Shown piece after piece: positions 44,390 to 55,860 of a stretch of DNA of 64,000 nucleotides. A program made the position numbers and the translations under genes. The notes beneath the pieces are model-generated. The model was not told the DNA's origin, did not search any database, and saw nothing but the letters and a program-made list of their open reading frames with translations. Each line of letters begins with the position of its first letter. Positions within the stretch are counted from its first letter, which is position 1. Source of the stretch: Bactrocera neohumeralis (Eukaryota; Arthropoda; Insecta; Diptera; Tephritidae); assembly GCF_024586455.1 (NCBI RefSeq), contig NC_065920.1:19120144-19184143 (forward strand). Direction: 5' to 3'.

Positions 44390-44530
44390 GTGCCTCTTAG
44401 CGAGGTCACAAACCTTTTTTGAGTTACTTTTAGCGAGGTCAAAATCCTTTCGAACGTTAGTGCTTTTGTATGACCAATGACCCGTAGCGAGGTCCATGAC
44501 CTTTTGCGAGAAATTATATGGTTTTCATGA
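44390..44530. repeat. Three short repeats of an agcgaggtc module
   Basis: ttagcgaggtcacaaaccttttt (44397), tttagcgaggtcaaaatcctttcg (44429) and cgtagcgaggtccatgacctttt (44489) share tagcgaggtcNNNNNcctt. Spacings are about 33 and 60 bp. Surrounding sequence repeats atgact, ttttgc and tttcgaac phrases, suggesting an old, degenerate tandem structure at 44330-44780. Confidence 0.55.
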
Positions 44531-44954
44531 CTAAAAAAGCCTTTTGCATTCTTTTATAGCAACAACTCATGGTATCCAACAGCAATTCCGACATCGGCTT
44601 AGTGGTCCGAGGAATGTTAGTGGAAGATGGTAGATCACAGAAACCCTTAATTATGACTTTTCTCTAAATACTCAAGTACTTCAAAATCAAATACTTTTAT
44701 ATGACTAAAAGAGGCGGAGTTCCATGAATCTCGAAACTGGTTGGCAAAAAACAAATTTCGCCTAATTTCGAACGGTCTAACGAACGGTCACCGTGGAGAA
44801 ACTTTACGTTCCTTTGGACAAGCACTCTCTCTATCGTGTATAGAGTATACTACAATACATTTAGTTTTATGGAATCCTTAGGCAAAAGTGTTTCAAGTTG
44901 TCGGATCCAAGAACATGATTATAAGGTGTATTCTATCCTCAAAACTTTCAACAC

Positions 44955-45008
44955 ATTATGTGAGTTTTCATTGATTCAAACCTGTTAATCAATGAAAACT
45001 CACATAAT
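44955..45008. other. Perfect 22-bp inverted repeat, 10-nt loop
   Basis: Left arm 44955-44976 (attatgtgagttttcattga plus tt) and right arm 44987-45008 are exact reverse complements; the loop is caaacctgtt. The pairing stops abruptly on both outer sides. Arm length matches a small-RNA stem, but the lack of a lower stem argues against a classical pri-miRNA. Confidence 0.95.
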
Positions 45009-46212
45009 TAGATTTTCCGATATTGAACTGAAGTAGGTGGGCTTCCCTTAACAGCAGCCAACCACCAAGTTCAAGTAAGCTTTTCTAACTTTTGAGGGGT
45101 AGTTTTAAACTTTTTGAGAACATCGGTAAATTAAACCTCCGAATATATTTGTCAAGAGAACTCACTTAAAGATCCATCCGCTAATCGAATATTTAGCAAT
45201 CTAAAATACCACCACGAATACTGTCACGCTATAAATAAATATGCCAAACTTCATCAGTTGCTAACCAACCACCAGCTGACAATTTATTGCCAAATTTATA
45301 TAATAAAAAATTGTGCAGTCCAAAAAGTTACCGCTTGGATAAGGGTTAGAACAACAACAACTATACACATTTTCCGTCACTGACATCAGCCTGCAGCCGC
45401 TTCACCACTTCGGTCGTTCTGCATTTCGTTGCGATAATTTGCTTAACAGCGTAAAATCAGCGATCAAAGTGACAATTTCCATTAAATTTTCTAAATTCCT
45501 GCCAACAACAGAGTTGCCAGCTGCGCGAAATAAGAGCAAACAGCAAATGACAGTCTATATTGACATATGAACGAGAGCGGCATAAAGGACCACAGATGTA
45601 AAAAATACCGATACTAAGGGTTGGTTGTGGGGAGTGGGGTTTTGAAAAGTTTGCGTTAAGCGCAAAAAAACTCTTTTTGCCTCCAACTGCCGGAAAACGA
45701 ACTTAAATCGCAAGATAAGTGGGTAGTGGGGGTTGTGTGCACAATTGGTGGCACTCATATGTTGCAAATGTATTCAAGTGTGTATGTGTGCCGCTGTTTG
45801 TGTGCATTTGACACTGTCATGAAGTGACAAAGTTTGTATTTGTGAATTAATGGTTTGGAAATTCGTTTGTGAATGACCCCTTTTGCATACAGTATGTACT
45901 GTAGACACGAGCCTATATGTACACAGGAATTTAAAAGCACACCCCTTAGGAAATTCAAACAATGTTAGTCAAAGATGCAAGTACTGAAATCAAGACATTC
46001 ATTGCTCCGCACTTGGTATATGATTTTTATAGAATTGAAAAAATATTTCAACAGGAGTCTTAGAAATATTTTAAAATATTAAATATTAAATTTTTAGAGA
46101 TGAGTATTTTTCATTCTTTCTACAAAAGTTAATTGCTACTGGCTGTCCCTTATCGAAAAGCCACCAACCAGATCGATCATGATAGATGGAATACACGTCT
46201 CACTACTAAAGA
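45009..46212. other. Non-coding, ancestral-looking
   Basis: 45300-45960 has fly-like non-coding composition with (aac)n near 45350-45361 and tg-rich words near 45775-45810. The minus-strand frames at 45555-45962 overlap in different registers; none is recognised. Confidence 0.5.
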
Positions 46213-46430
46213 TGTCGATCTAAGCAGCTGCTGTATACAAACTGATTGACAGATCGCGCTCATATTTGACATAGTAATTAAGAACAACCAAACAAAATGC
46301 ATTTCTTTTTTTTAATTTCATGGAAATACCAGATACAAAACATATTGTTAAGATCAGACTTTCACTCCTCCTCATATCAGTCATACAAACTGACCGATTA
46401 AAGGGGATCAAATTGTGGGACGGCATTTGG
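46213..46430. repeat. Dispersed repeat D2-related, left direct repeat
   Basis: tgtcgatctaagcagctgct through catatttgacatagtaatta is nearly identical to 47926-48000 (offset 1713). The copies then diverge but both keep atattgttaagatcaga and tcatacaaactgaccg(a/g)tta, typical D2 words. The open frame on the minus strand is incidental. Confidence 0.85.
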
Positions 46431-47084
46431 AGCTATTTAGGTACAGCTGCAAACGAAACCATTTCCTAACTTCAAATTATTGTCGGCGATCAAGGTATTT
46501 TTCTGACCCGGCATCCAAACTGGTTTGTTCGGAAATAATCGAACAAAAAAAATTACTCTAAAAATTGCGTTTTTCTAGAAACGACTTCTCAGGTTCAACT
46601 GTACATACCAATTTACTACAATTTTAAGAGAGTCTTCTTTATAGGCTTGTCTATGTCTGAAGCAAGCCATATCTACTAATTTAAAAAAAAAAATCGAAAC
46701 AGTCACGCTTTAGGCAGGCAGTCGCCATTCGTGGATATATTTTATTATGTTTAGATTTATCCTGTATTCTTGTAATGTTAATAAATAATTAATAAAAAAG
46801 GACAGTAAACTATTAATTCCCCACTTTATGATAGTTCAAATATTACCCGAAACTAAGCTTTAACTAGAATACCGCCTTATAAGTCACTATAATAAATATG
46901 ACCCAGGCGGTATATTTATTGACTCAAACTACCTAATATACTATACTTTTACATCAATCGCTTGGACCTTGCGAAATAGTTACTGGAGAATATCGGCAAG
47001 TTGTTGTTTTTGAAAAAATATGCTTTGTGGCCAGAAAACAAAAAAGGACCCAGAAATTGTAAATAACATGGACAATATTTAATT
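46431..47084. other. Non-coding, unassigned
   Basis: AT-rich; no relic recognised. Sits between the left direct repeat and the mariner relic. Confidence 0.45.
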
Positions 47085-47885
47085 ATTCATCAATATTTAT
47101 TTTGTCGCGTTCAAAGTAGGTTCACCAGATGTAATACACTTATGCCCACGATTTTTCCAATCCTCGAAACCCCATAAGCATTTTTGGGATGACCTTCAGC
47201 TCCTTCAGCAAATTTTATTTTATCTCTTCGATAGACTGAAATACGGAGGTGGATCGATGGTTCATTGCGTTTTTGGCTTTAAATTCGGTCACAATCGTGA
47301 CTCGATCCGATTGTGCATTTTCATCCCGTAAAACCCAAGAATTGATCTTCCACAATTCCGGCTACTTTCGACGAATGTTCCACGCCAACGCCTACATACC
47401 GCCAAATATAAATCCACATTGACCGTCTGTCTCTCCGGAACAAATTTCTGATGTACCAAAGCACGAATATAGAAAAACAATTAGCATCACCTTGATCATT
47501 GGCGTAGTTTTTTGAGTTTCTCGTTTTTTCCTCCATTCCATACGATTGTTGACTTGTGTGCAAGTCAAACTCACAAACAATCAGTGTGGCTTGGATCACA
47601 ATTTGCACGATTAAGTATGTTCAACGAGACTTGTTTACGGTACTCTTTTTGAAGAAAATTCAGCTTTTTCGGGACGAGTCAAGTAAGAACGGGTTTCATA
47701 GCCAAAATATCCACCAAAATCATTCGAAGAAATGACGGGCTTTTTTGCCAACACTCTATCACTTGCCTCATAATTTTCAATCACCATAACCTTCACTTTT
47801 TTAATATTTTCATCAGTTGAAGAGGTCGAAGGTCATCCAGAATGAGGCATGTCTTCAAAATTTGAGACAAATTCTTTCTTCGATA
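47085..47885 (-). pseudogene. mariner relic, near full length (minus), SETMAR-like
   Basis: Minus strand from about 47880: FEDMPHSG-stop-PSTSSTDENIKKVKVMVIEN (about 47770-47860), a frameshifted middle, LVPKKLNFLQKEYRKQVSLN and ILNRANCDP (about 47600-47680), CEFDLHTSQQS (about 47545-47578), FVPERQTVNVDLYLAV (about 47395-47440), then a degraded second-Asp area and GFEDWKKSW near 47150. FTS/GDE of the first Asp is lost with the ITGDETWVY segment degraded. Stops in all frames. It lies between the two direct repeats at 46213 and 47926. Confidence 0.87.
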
Positions 47886-47925
47886 TTTTTATTCATTGTA
47901 AAAATCGCAAAGCATTACCTAAGTA

Positions 47926-48215
47926 TGTCGATTTAAGCAGCTGCTGTATACAAACTGATTGACAGATCGCGCTCATATTTGACATAGTAATTAAGAACAG
48001 TCCTACCAACCTAACAAAATGCATTCTTTTTTTTGAAATTTCATTTAACCGGGGCATTTTATTACCGGACGCTAAAATCTTCGAATATATTGTTAAGATC
48101 AGATCACTATAACACATATCTGTCATACAAACTGACCGGTTAAAATCATATTGTCCAGATCGGACCACTATAGTATGCAGTTGCTATTCAAACTAACCTA
48201 TCAAAATCATGAAAT
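47926..48215. repeat. Dispersed repeat D2-related, right direct repeat
   Basis: Partner of 46213-46430. Beyond the shared part it continues with gtccagatcggaccactata (48144) and a second tcatacaaactgaccggtta (48121-48140), words also found at 39650-39880 and 33150-33190. Confidence 0.85.
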
Positions 48216-49925
48216 ATCTTTTTTCCTTATTAAGTAAACTTAATACGATTTAAAGGTTGTTATGTCAAACAAAATGACCACAAAGAATTAGTAAATCTCA
48301 ATTTAGAATAATGTATTTTCCAACATTTTCAGACTACATCAAAGATCATTCAACTTAAGTAAGGCAAGACCCCTGTGAAAATACCGAACCACAAATTTCC
48401 TACAGAACAAGCAGTGTATTGCATATGTAATGTAAACAGCAAGCAGCACGCTGTTGTTGTCGTTGTTAACGCATAGCTGACGTAATGTGCGGAGGCGCGC
48501 TAACATTTGCGTGAAAGCATGTGTCTAAGTGAAATTCGTATGAGTAGGTGAGTGTGAGAAGGCGCGTCTGCTTGGCTTCACCTGTGTCAATCACATTTCA
48601 AAATGTGTAGTCTGCTTTTAGGGGTTACTTTCGAGGTACACCAACTGGACTGGCGTATTTGGTTTGTTTTGCCGGAGTTTTTTTCGCTTACGTCACAACT
48701 GAGTTGGACGAGTGATGTATGCGCAGTGATATGATAGCACAATTTTGCATTTTATCTAGTGTTGTTGTTATTTTTGTTCGCTTGCTTTAGCCGTTCTTTG
48801 GCATTTTTGAATTTCTACTGCTTACATGTAACATGCGCAAGGAAGCCTTTTTGCATATTCTTCCACTTTTAGCTGTTTTTTGCTTTTATTTCGCCTACTA
48901 ACACGCTGCCTTCAGATATGCCGTTATAGTTTTGTGTGAGTGTGTTTGTGTGCGTTGGTAAGCATGCATATATTGGTATGTCTGTCCGCTCAAAGGCATC
49001 AAAGTCAATTTATCAGCATGGCTAGCTGACTTCAGGTCAGATTGTACGCTCGAAAACGCGCCAAAACCTATTCGCAAGCCCTAGCTCACTCACAAATACA
49101 TCGGAAAGAGGTATATATACATACACGCATACATATAACTGCATATAGCAGTCCAAAAATACATCTATGGGCATGCAAGCGTGGTATTTGCTTTATTTAT
49201 CGCATTGGCCGCATCTGCAAATGTAAACGCTTGCAGATTTAAAAAGGAATCGCTACAACAACACAAATAACATCGAAATTTTGTAATTTATTTGTGCAGC
49301 TGAAATGGCTCAGCGAGTGCGGAGAGTGGGGAGTGATGAGTGGCTGCCACGATGGCAGTGTGTCAGTGCCGTCAGTGCTGCTGATGGCATACACACATGC
49401 AGACATACACACCTACAAAGCTACACATACATACATTTACGGCCTTTTCCATGAAATTCTTCTGCTTTGTTTTTACAGTTGAGGCTTACCAGCGCTCGAC
49501 TATTTGTTTGTTTTTGTGTGTATCTTCGCGTATGTGTGTTTGTGTGCGTGCGTGGCCGTCACAGCACATGTTGCAACTTCGACAAGTTCATCATTCGGCA
49601 ACAAATTGATTTTTATTGGTATTCTGCGTGGTGTGAGACAAGCTCTCGCATATATTTGAAGAGAGGTAAGAGTTGTTGAAAGAATTTAATCGCCTTAAAA
49701 GTTGAGTGACGCAACGTAACTACGTGTTGTTTAAAGGCAGTTACAAATATGAAATTAAATTTAGGAAAATATTGACTTATGCGAAGAAAATTGTCGGTTT
49801 TTTCCTCGAAGTTCTTACAAGTGCCTTAGGCAATATTTCGTGCTAAATTTCGTGAAGATATCTTGTCATAATCATAAAGACATGACGTGAGTTGGTAAGT
49901 TTGTATAGCTAAATGCCTGGATAGA
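48216..49925. other. Non-coding, ancestral-looking, TG/CA-rich
   Basis: 48420-49680 has mixed composition, tgtgtgtttgtgtgcg-like runs (48938-48955, 49515-49550) and catacatacac words, as in conserved fly introns. 49795-49880 carries a D2-like phrase (aaatttcgtgaagatatctt). Short frames here translate these words and are not called. Confidence 0.5.
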
Positions 49926-49929
49926 TTGC

Positions 49930-51392
49930 TCAGATTAGCACGAACAGGAACTCCGCAGGGGCTGTACCGTCGTCTTTTTTGTGTTCACTTGTAACTAATG
50001 AGCTTCTGCATCTACGTTTCTGTTGCTGTTGCAGGGACAGAAAACATTCCTGAAGTTATTACGAGGCATGCCGAGTTGACAGTCTTGGCCGAATAGAGTT
50101 AAGTACTGAGGTTCCCGACTGTGAGAACTTTTGAACGGAAAACCCATTGATGGAAACTCAATGTGAAAGAGAGGGTCAAAAAAAGGCCAGTGGTGCTCTA
50201 TTACGTATATAAGAAGACCCCCAGCGTCTCAATGGGGCTTATGTCCTTCCTTATGCAGTTAACAGCGGTAGGTTCATCTTACTTTAAGAGTACCTGTGAG
50301 AATAAAATCTTGGACAACAAACCGTTTGAACGAATACAGACTCGATGTTCTCTGGATAACGAAAGCACTTAGGACCACTTCCAAGGCTGCACTTGAAAGG
50401 TTACTCAACCTGATACCAATTCACATTGCAGTGGAATACTCGGTAGAGAAATCAGCTGAAAAATTGCGGCGATAGGTGAATTTTCCACAAAAATCGTTTG
50501 ACATAGCTTGATGTCCGGGGGCTCGGGGGATAAAACAGACCATTTACCCTCATGTCTTATCTGGGAGAGAAGGGTTTTAGTCACCTTGAAAAAGGGTGGA
50601 CATCACAGTGGCAGGCGGAACTCTTAACATATACACGGACGGATCAAAAACGGCTGAAAAAGTGAACGTCAGGATCTATATCCCAGACGACCTTTCAAGC
50701 TGCTGAAATACTGCAACGGTTAGAAAAGCTGCTGAGGTAGCTAACAACGTAAGAAATGGCATAAAAATATCAATATTTTCGTCAATAGTCAAACCTCAAT
50801 TAAAGCAAAATTTCACAACGTATTGCGTCAAAAATGTACCAAGCTGAGGCAGTAGATATTGTGGTTGAAAATTGATCTGAGGTTGCAGTCCATACAGGAC
50901 GTTCCTTCGAAATGAAACAACTTACAATGGATCAGAAAGTGTCGTCCGCTTGACTACCGACCTACACAATGAAATTTCCGAAAAGGCTGACACAGCCTTA
51001 GAATCATGTGCAAGTCGGAAGGAAAACACACAAGAATTATATCCACTCGGTTTCGAAAATACTGCAGGAAGGTTGTTGGCGTAGTCACGGGTCACTACTT
51101 GCGAGACGTATGGACATAATTGAAAAGAAAGTGCAGGAAAATAGGCAAGGGAGAGAAGCTGGTGGACCTCTGCTTATGTTCAGCTAATCTAGAACTCGGC
51201 TTAGATATCTATGAGCTTCGCAGTTCAAGGGACTGGATGAAATATCAGAATTAGATACGAAGTCTTTATTAAACGCAAGGAGCATTGATGTCCTTCAGCT
51301 CGTATTATTAATGAACTCTGGTATTATAAAAGGACCTGAAGGTAAATGTATGCCGGGACAGCCAGCCAGTGTAACTTTACATAACCTAACCA
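49930..51392 (+). pseudogene. LINE B relic: RT, RNase H, C-terminus and tail
   Basis: The longest LINE B copy here. RTGTPQG (49940-49960) is the RT GTPQGG motif. LLNLIPIHIAVEYSVEKSAE (50403-50462) is the conserved segment between RT and RNase H. IYTDGSKTAEK (50632-50665) keeps the first RNase H Asp; NIFVNSQTSIKA (50775-50810) shows the second Asp changed to Asn. CRKVVGVVTGHYL (51061-51100) is the LTGHC region; the CCHC knuckle is not recognisable. The relic ends with ttacataacctaacc (51377-51391). Frames shift repeatedly and the YADD box was not found. Confidence 0.87.
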
Positions 51393-53745
51393 TTAATCAA
51401 ATCAAAAAACTGAGAGATCATTTTTTGGAGAACTATATACGGAACATGCAAAAAAAGTTTAATAATGATCGGATATTTTTTTCGCAAACGAATTCGAAAA
51501 CTGCTGTTTCGAGAAAAATTAATTAAGGTACATTACACAACTGATAATTTTAGTAAATGGTTAAATATTAAAATCTTAGCTAAAATCAACTCATGCTCAA
51601 TATATCTCTGAAACCTAATCACCTTTCGACATTGCGTTCTTGTATAGTTTGACTCCCCAGCCAGCTCATTTCTGTGTTTACTCACTGTTGAGCAAGTAAT
51701 CAGTTATGTAGATATGAGCATGTTAGGTAGTTATCTAGGCTAAACTAAATAATACCGCTCCCGAATGTAGACTACATTTGTGCCAACTTTGAGGAACACT
51801 GACATTTAAAGTGAAAGAGCACTGGTTCAAAGAGACAGTTTTATTTAACTTTAAACGAAACTATGTACGAGCCTCGATAAAGTTCTCGCTCTGCGTTATT
51901 CTGGCTATTTTATCAAAATTCCTGCTTCCTACAATCACTTGTGTCATAAACTTTCACTCAAGAAAGCCTCCATTGTATAATATTTCAACAGCTAATCCCA
52001 GCAAATATTATTAAATTTTCGATTTGTCTTTACTGCCTGAAGAGAAACAGCAAAAAATAACAGAACTCAATATACAGAAACCCACGCACGTGTTTCAACT
52101 CATACGCATAGCCACTAATAGACCATATAAACGGTTTAGACGCATAATGGGCTTTGTTGGCTAACAAACTACAAAAACAAATATACACGTTCACCCATTC
52201 AATTTAACGGCCGAACAGGTCACACTATGCATGACAGAGAGGTCAATGGACACGTGACCGAAATACAAAAAACGCAGGAAATAACGGTAACGGTAAAAAT
52301 TGTCGAGCGAAATATCGAAAGAATGCGAAAGTAAGTGTAAGGAATAAATGGAAGACAATTTAGAAGGAACACATAAGAAGAATTTAACAAAAAGCTATTA
52401 GGCGCATTTAAATGCTGGTAATGTGGAAGAGTGTTGGCGCGGAAGTACGAGAGGCGCCGAATGCGAAAAAACGATGCGGTCACTGCAGGTCACACTATGC
52501 TCCAAGTGGAGGAGCGCAGCGAGAGAGCGCATAGTGGCTTTTCTAATGCAAATACGCGCTTTATGTTTTATGCGACATAACTGTATATGCCGAAGCATGT
52601 ATTTGTGTGTGTGTGTGTGTGGCCTGTTGGATAAGGTAATTCATTTAAGCCATGTCTTCGAAAGGCCATTTCCTAACAGGCGCGTTTACGCGTGCTCACA
52701 GCGGGCATGTGTTGGTGGCGTGACACACACGCCTATACATACATACATATATACAAACATGAGCACGCATGCAGGCATATGTGTGCGCTCGTGTCTTTGA
52801 TGGCATTGCAAAACTTTTTCCGCTGCCTCGATTTTAGCTTTGGCGATTAAGGATAAATAGAGTTTCGTGATAAGAAAACGCAAATAGCCTAAAGGCGCAC
52901 AACAAAAACAACAAGAGCGCTAGTATTAAATAGTGAAACAAAAACAAAGTGAAATGCAAGTAGAAAAGAAAAGCAACCAAAGAAAGTAAAACAGATTTAC
53001 TAGAAAACGCCTAGAGCCAGCAGACTTATAGGTTATGTAGAAAACGAAATAACAATGACGAAAACAACATTAACAAAATTTTGGCAAAACAACAATAAAG
53101 ACAACCATTATCGTATGCGGTAAATTGGCCTAAGCGTCGACTACGAAACGGCTGATTTTATACTGGAGTCTTATCGGGAGGCATATAGAGTTTAGGCGCT
53201 GTTTTGCTGAGTTCTGAGAGGCCAGCAGTGTGATATTCTTGCTTGCATTCCGCCAGGCAGCTGTCAGTTAGAAAATGAATGATGCTCATATATGTCAATT
53301 TAGAAAACGTGTGCTGCCTACATATGAGTATTAGAGCTCTGTTGCGTACACATATTTGCAGGTGTTTGTTATTCTCATATTGAAACGAGGCATATGTTGC
53401 AAGTTTTTTGTAGTAATTTTAACTTTTATTAGCATCTGGCCTCGTTGGATAGTTCATTAGAGTGTATTTTCTTCGATTTCAGGCACCTATTTTTTGGGAA
53501 AGAATTTCTTCCTGGAAAAGAAATCAATAATTAAACAAAACTTTTTCGAAATATTGGTCTTGATGATAATTAATAATATAGGATTACAATAGACTCATCA
53601 ATGATGTATCTACCCACTAACAATATCGTAAATCGTTTTGCTCTGGGAAGTCGCTATTTGTGGGAAAGAATTTAAAAAGCAAAGGGCTAAGCTACACCTT
53701 GCGATAGTTAGATGGATAGTTTGACAACTTATTTTTCTCCATTTT
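51393..53745. other. Non-coding, partly ancestral-looking
   Basis: 52080-53400 has fly-like non-coding composition with a (gt)n run at 52604-52620 and catacatacatat words near 52737. The 125-codon frame at 52423-52800 spans the (gt)n run and has Cys/Arg-rich content with no recognised domain. No transposon relic. Confidence 0.5.
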
Positions 53746-53749
53746 TTTA

Positions 53750-54260
53750 AATTTTTTTTTTCTGAACCATCAACATCTCAAGAATATTCTGTTAAAGTTT
53801 TAGGTCATTCGGAGAAAAACTAACGAAGTTACAGCAGATTGAATAACGGTACCTCTAACTACCTGCGCTGAGTGTACAAAACTTTGAATCGATTTTCCCA
53901 AATATGTAATTTTTAAAGTCGGTGACCAGCCTACAGAAAAAACTACCGCATCGATCGTTTTGAAATTTTGTACAAATATTCTACATATACATAGCTCTCG
54001 AATGACGTCAAGTTTTTCCAAAAATTATAGTTTCTAAGAATTTTACAATAACAAATAGGTCGATTTTTCCGTCTAAAGTCGTCATTTTTTGAAAATGGTA
54101 CCAAAAATTGAAAAATTAAAAAAAAAACTCGACGTCAATTGAAAGATAAACTAATAAACTAAAGAAAGCATTTTGATTTTTTGATTTCAGATGATCCAGT
54201 GATGCTGTAGGCTGGTCACCGCACAACAAATTTTTTTCGAGGTGCCTGATCGACGATATA
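53750..54260. repeat. Non-coding element with 16-bp inverted repeats
   Basis: cggtgaccagcctaca (53920-53935) is the exact reverse complement of tgtaggctggtcaccg (54206-54221), 270 bp apart. The interior has phrases of a kind common in dispersed insect repeats (gttttgaaattttgtacaaa, gtttctaagaattttac). No open reading frame of note. Boundaries are uncertain. Confidence 0.6.
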
Positions 54261-55279
54261 TCCGTTATTCCTCGCTATTTTTCTATAAAACTTTTTTTAA
54301 GTATCCTTCAAATGTTGCACTTTCATATAATAATAAGTAAAATAAACCTACAGCAATAAGTTTTTCTAAAAAAATTCACGAAAAAAGGTCTTTTTTCAAC
54401 GAAACAAACAAATTTTTACACACTTAAAACCACAAGCAAATTTTCTTTCGCCGGTGAATATATACACATCTACACACAAATTAAATTTTAGCAAACATTT
54501 TCACACACTTATTTAAATAACGAGCTTTTTTTATTATTTCACACACATAACTCTCACTTATTATAAGAACACAAAACATGCAGGAATCGCATTGAAATAA
54601 ACTTGCACAAACATGATCGATATCACCGCTATGAACAAATGCACTTTTGTTGGAATTCATTTCTCCTTACACATTTACATGGCTTTTATTTGCTGGCACC
54701 TTAACACTTTTCACTTTAAATTTAAAGCAAATATTTTACATTATTATTTTCGTATAATAACTTTACTAATACTTTAGCACAGTTTAATATATTTTTATTA
54801 TATTTCACTAAACTTCGCAAAACGCCACAAGTCACAACGAATTTCGGCACGAACTGATCGCTCTTCTTCTGTTGTTTGCTCACCCTCACGAAAAGTAACA
54901 GGTGCGACCTCGTGCGTGGTCAATCGTAATTATTGTGCAGCATAGCAAAAGGCAATTATCATATTCGCGAATGCTTACATATGCATACACATAGCAACAT
55001 ACATACATATGTATGTAGGTGTACGTATAGGCATGTTTACGAAAATCAAAGCAAGCACTGTTATTGAGTAGACAAATTGTGAATGAGGAGATGCAAGTAA
55101 TGTTTTTCATTAAGGAAAGTGTTGTAGCTTGTTGAGAAAGGATTTTTTTCGTTGCAAATGCAAAATTGATGCGTAAAAATTCTTTTTTATCGCCAATGAT
55201 TTTGCATTGTCATTTAATTATTATTAAAATGAAATTATTATTAATGTAATTATTATTATAATTTTCATTATCATTAATA
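54261..55279. other. Non-coding, AT-rich
   Basis: No transposon relic. 54960-55020 has catacatacatatgtatgtag microsatellite-like words; 55205-55275 is attattatt-rich. Confidence 0.5.
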
Positions 55280-55860
55280 TTGGGTAGTTGTATTTTGTCA
55301 CACCATATAGTGTTGGAAAGGTGAGATTTTAAGCTTCATTTAACCAAAAAAACATTAAATTGGGGAAGTTGAAAAAAAGTTACAGCTGTTCAAAAATTAA
55401 TGAAAATAATGAAGATTCTTTGCTGAAACGAAATGAAATTGAACCATTTCTGAAAATCGAAAAAAAACGGCCACAACTGATCAACTGAAAAGGCCACACA
55501 GATTTTTGATGACTCGGCAAAAAATGGAAGAGTTTGGCTCGGAAGTTTTTATGCATCCATCATATAGCCCTGACCTTGCACCGTCGGACTATCATATGTT
55601 TCGGTCAATGCAGAACTCCCTTAATGGAGTAAAGTCGGTTTCAAGAGAAGCCTGTGAAAATTACTTTCGCAGTTTTTCGCCGAGAAACCAGAAAGTTTTG
55701 CACTGATGGAATAATGTCTCTAGCGGAAAAATGGCAAAAGTTTTCGACCAAAATGTTATATATGTATATATGGTTCATTAAAGGTTATTATAAATATACA
55801 AAAAACAATAAGTTGAAGTTTGATTAGATATATGAAAAAAACTTTTTCGAAGACTAATAT
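55280..55860 (+). mobile_element. Internally deleted mariner derivative
   Basis: Same lineage as 16879-18000. Shared 5' sequence includes gaaaggtgagattttaagct and gttcaaaaattaatgaaaat; deletions then remove most of the transposase, leaving LLKRNEIEPFLK (about 55415-55456) joined to KKRPQLIN-like sequence and then FLMTRQKMEE, SYSPDLAPSDYHMFRSMQNS (third Asp) in an open frame 55506-55706. The 3' end aactttttcgaagactaata, inverted, resembles the 5' end gggtagtcgaaaaagt of the 16.9 kb copy. At about 580 bp it resembles a MITE precursor. Confidence 0.9.

Noticed and set aside
44955..45008. microRNA gene
   Set aside because: Stem is exact and ends abruptly without a lower stem or bulges; small-RNA evidence would be needed. 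Kept as a structural finding only.
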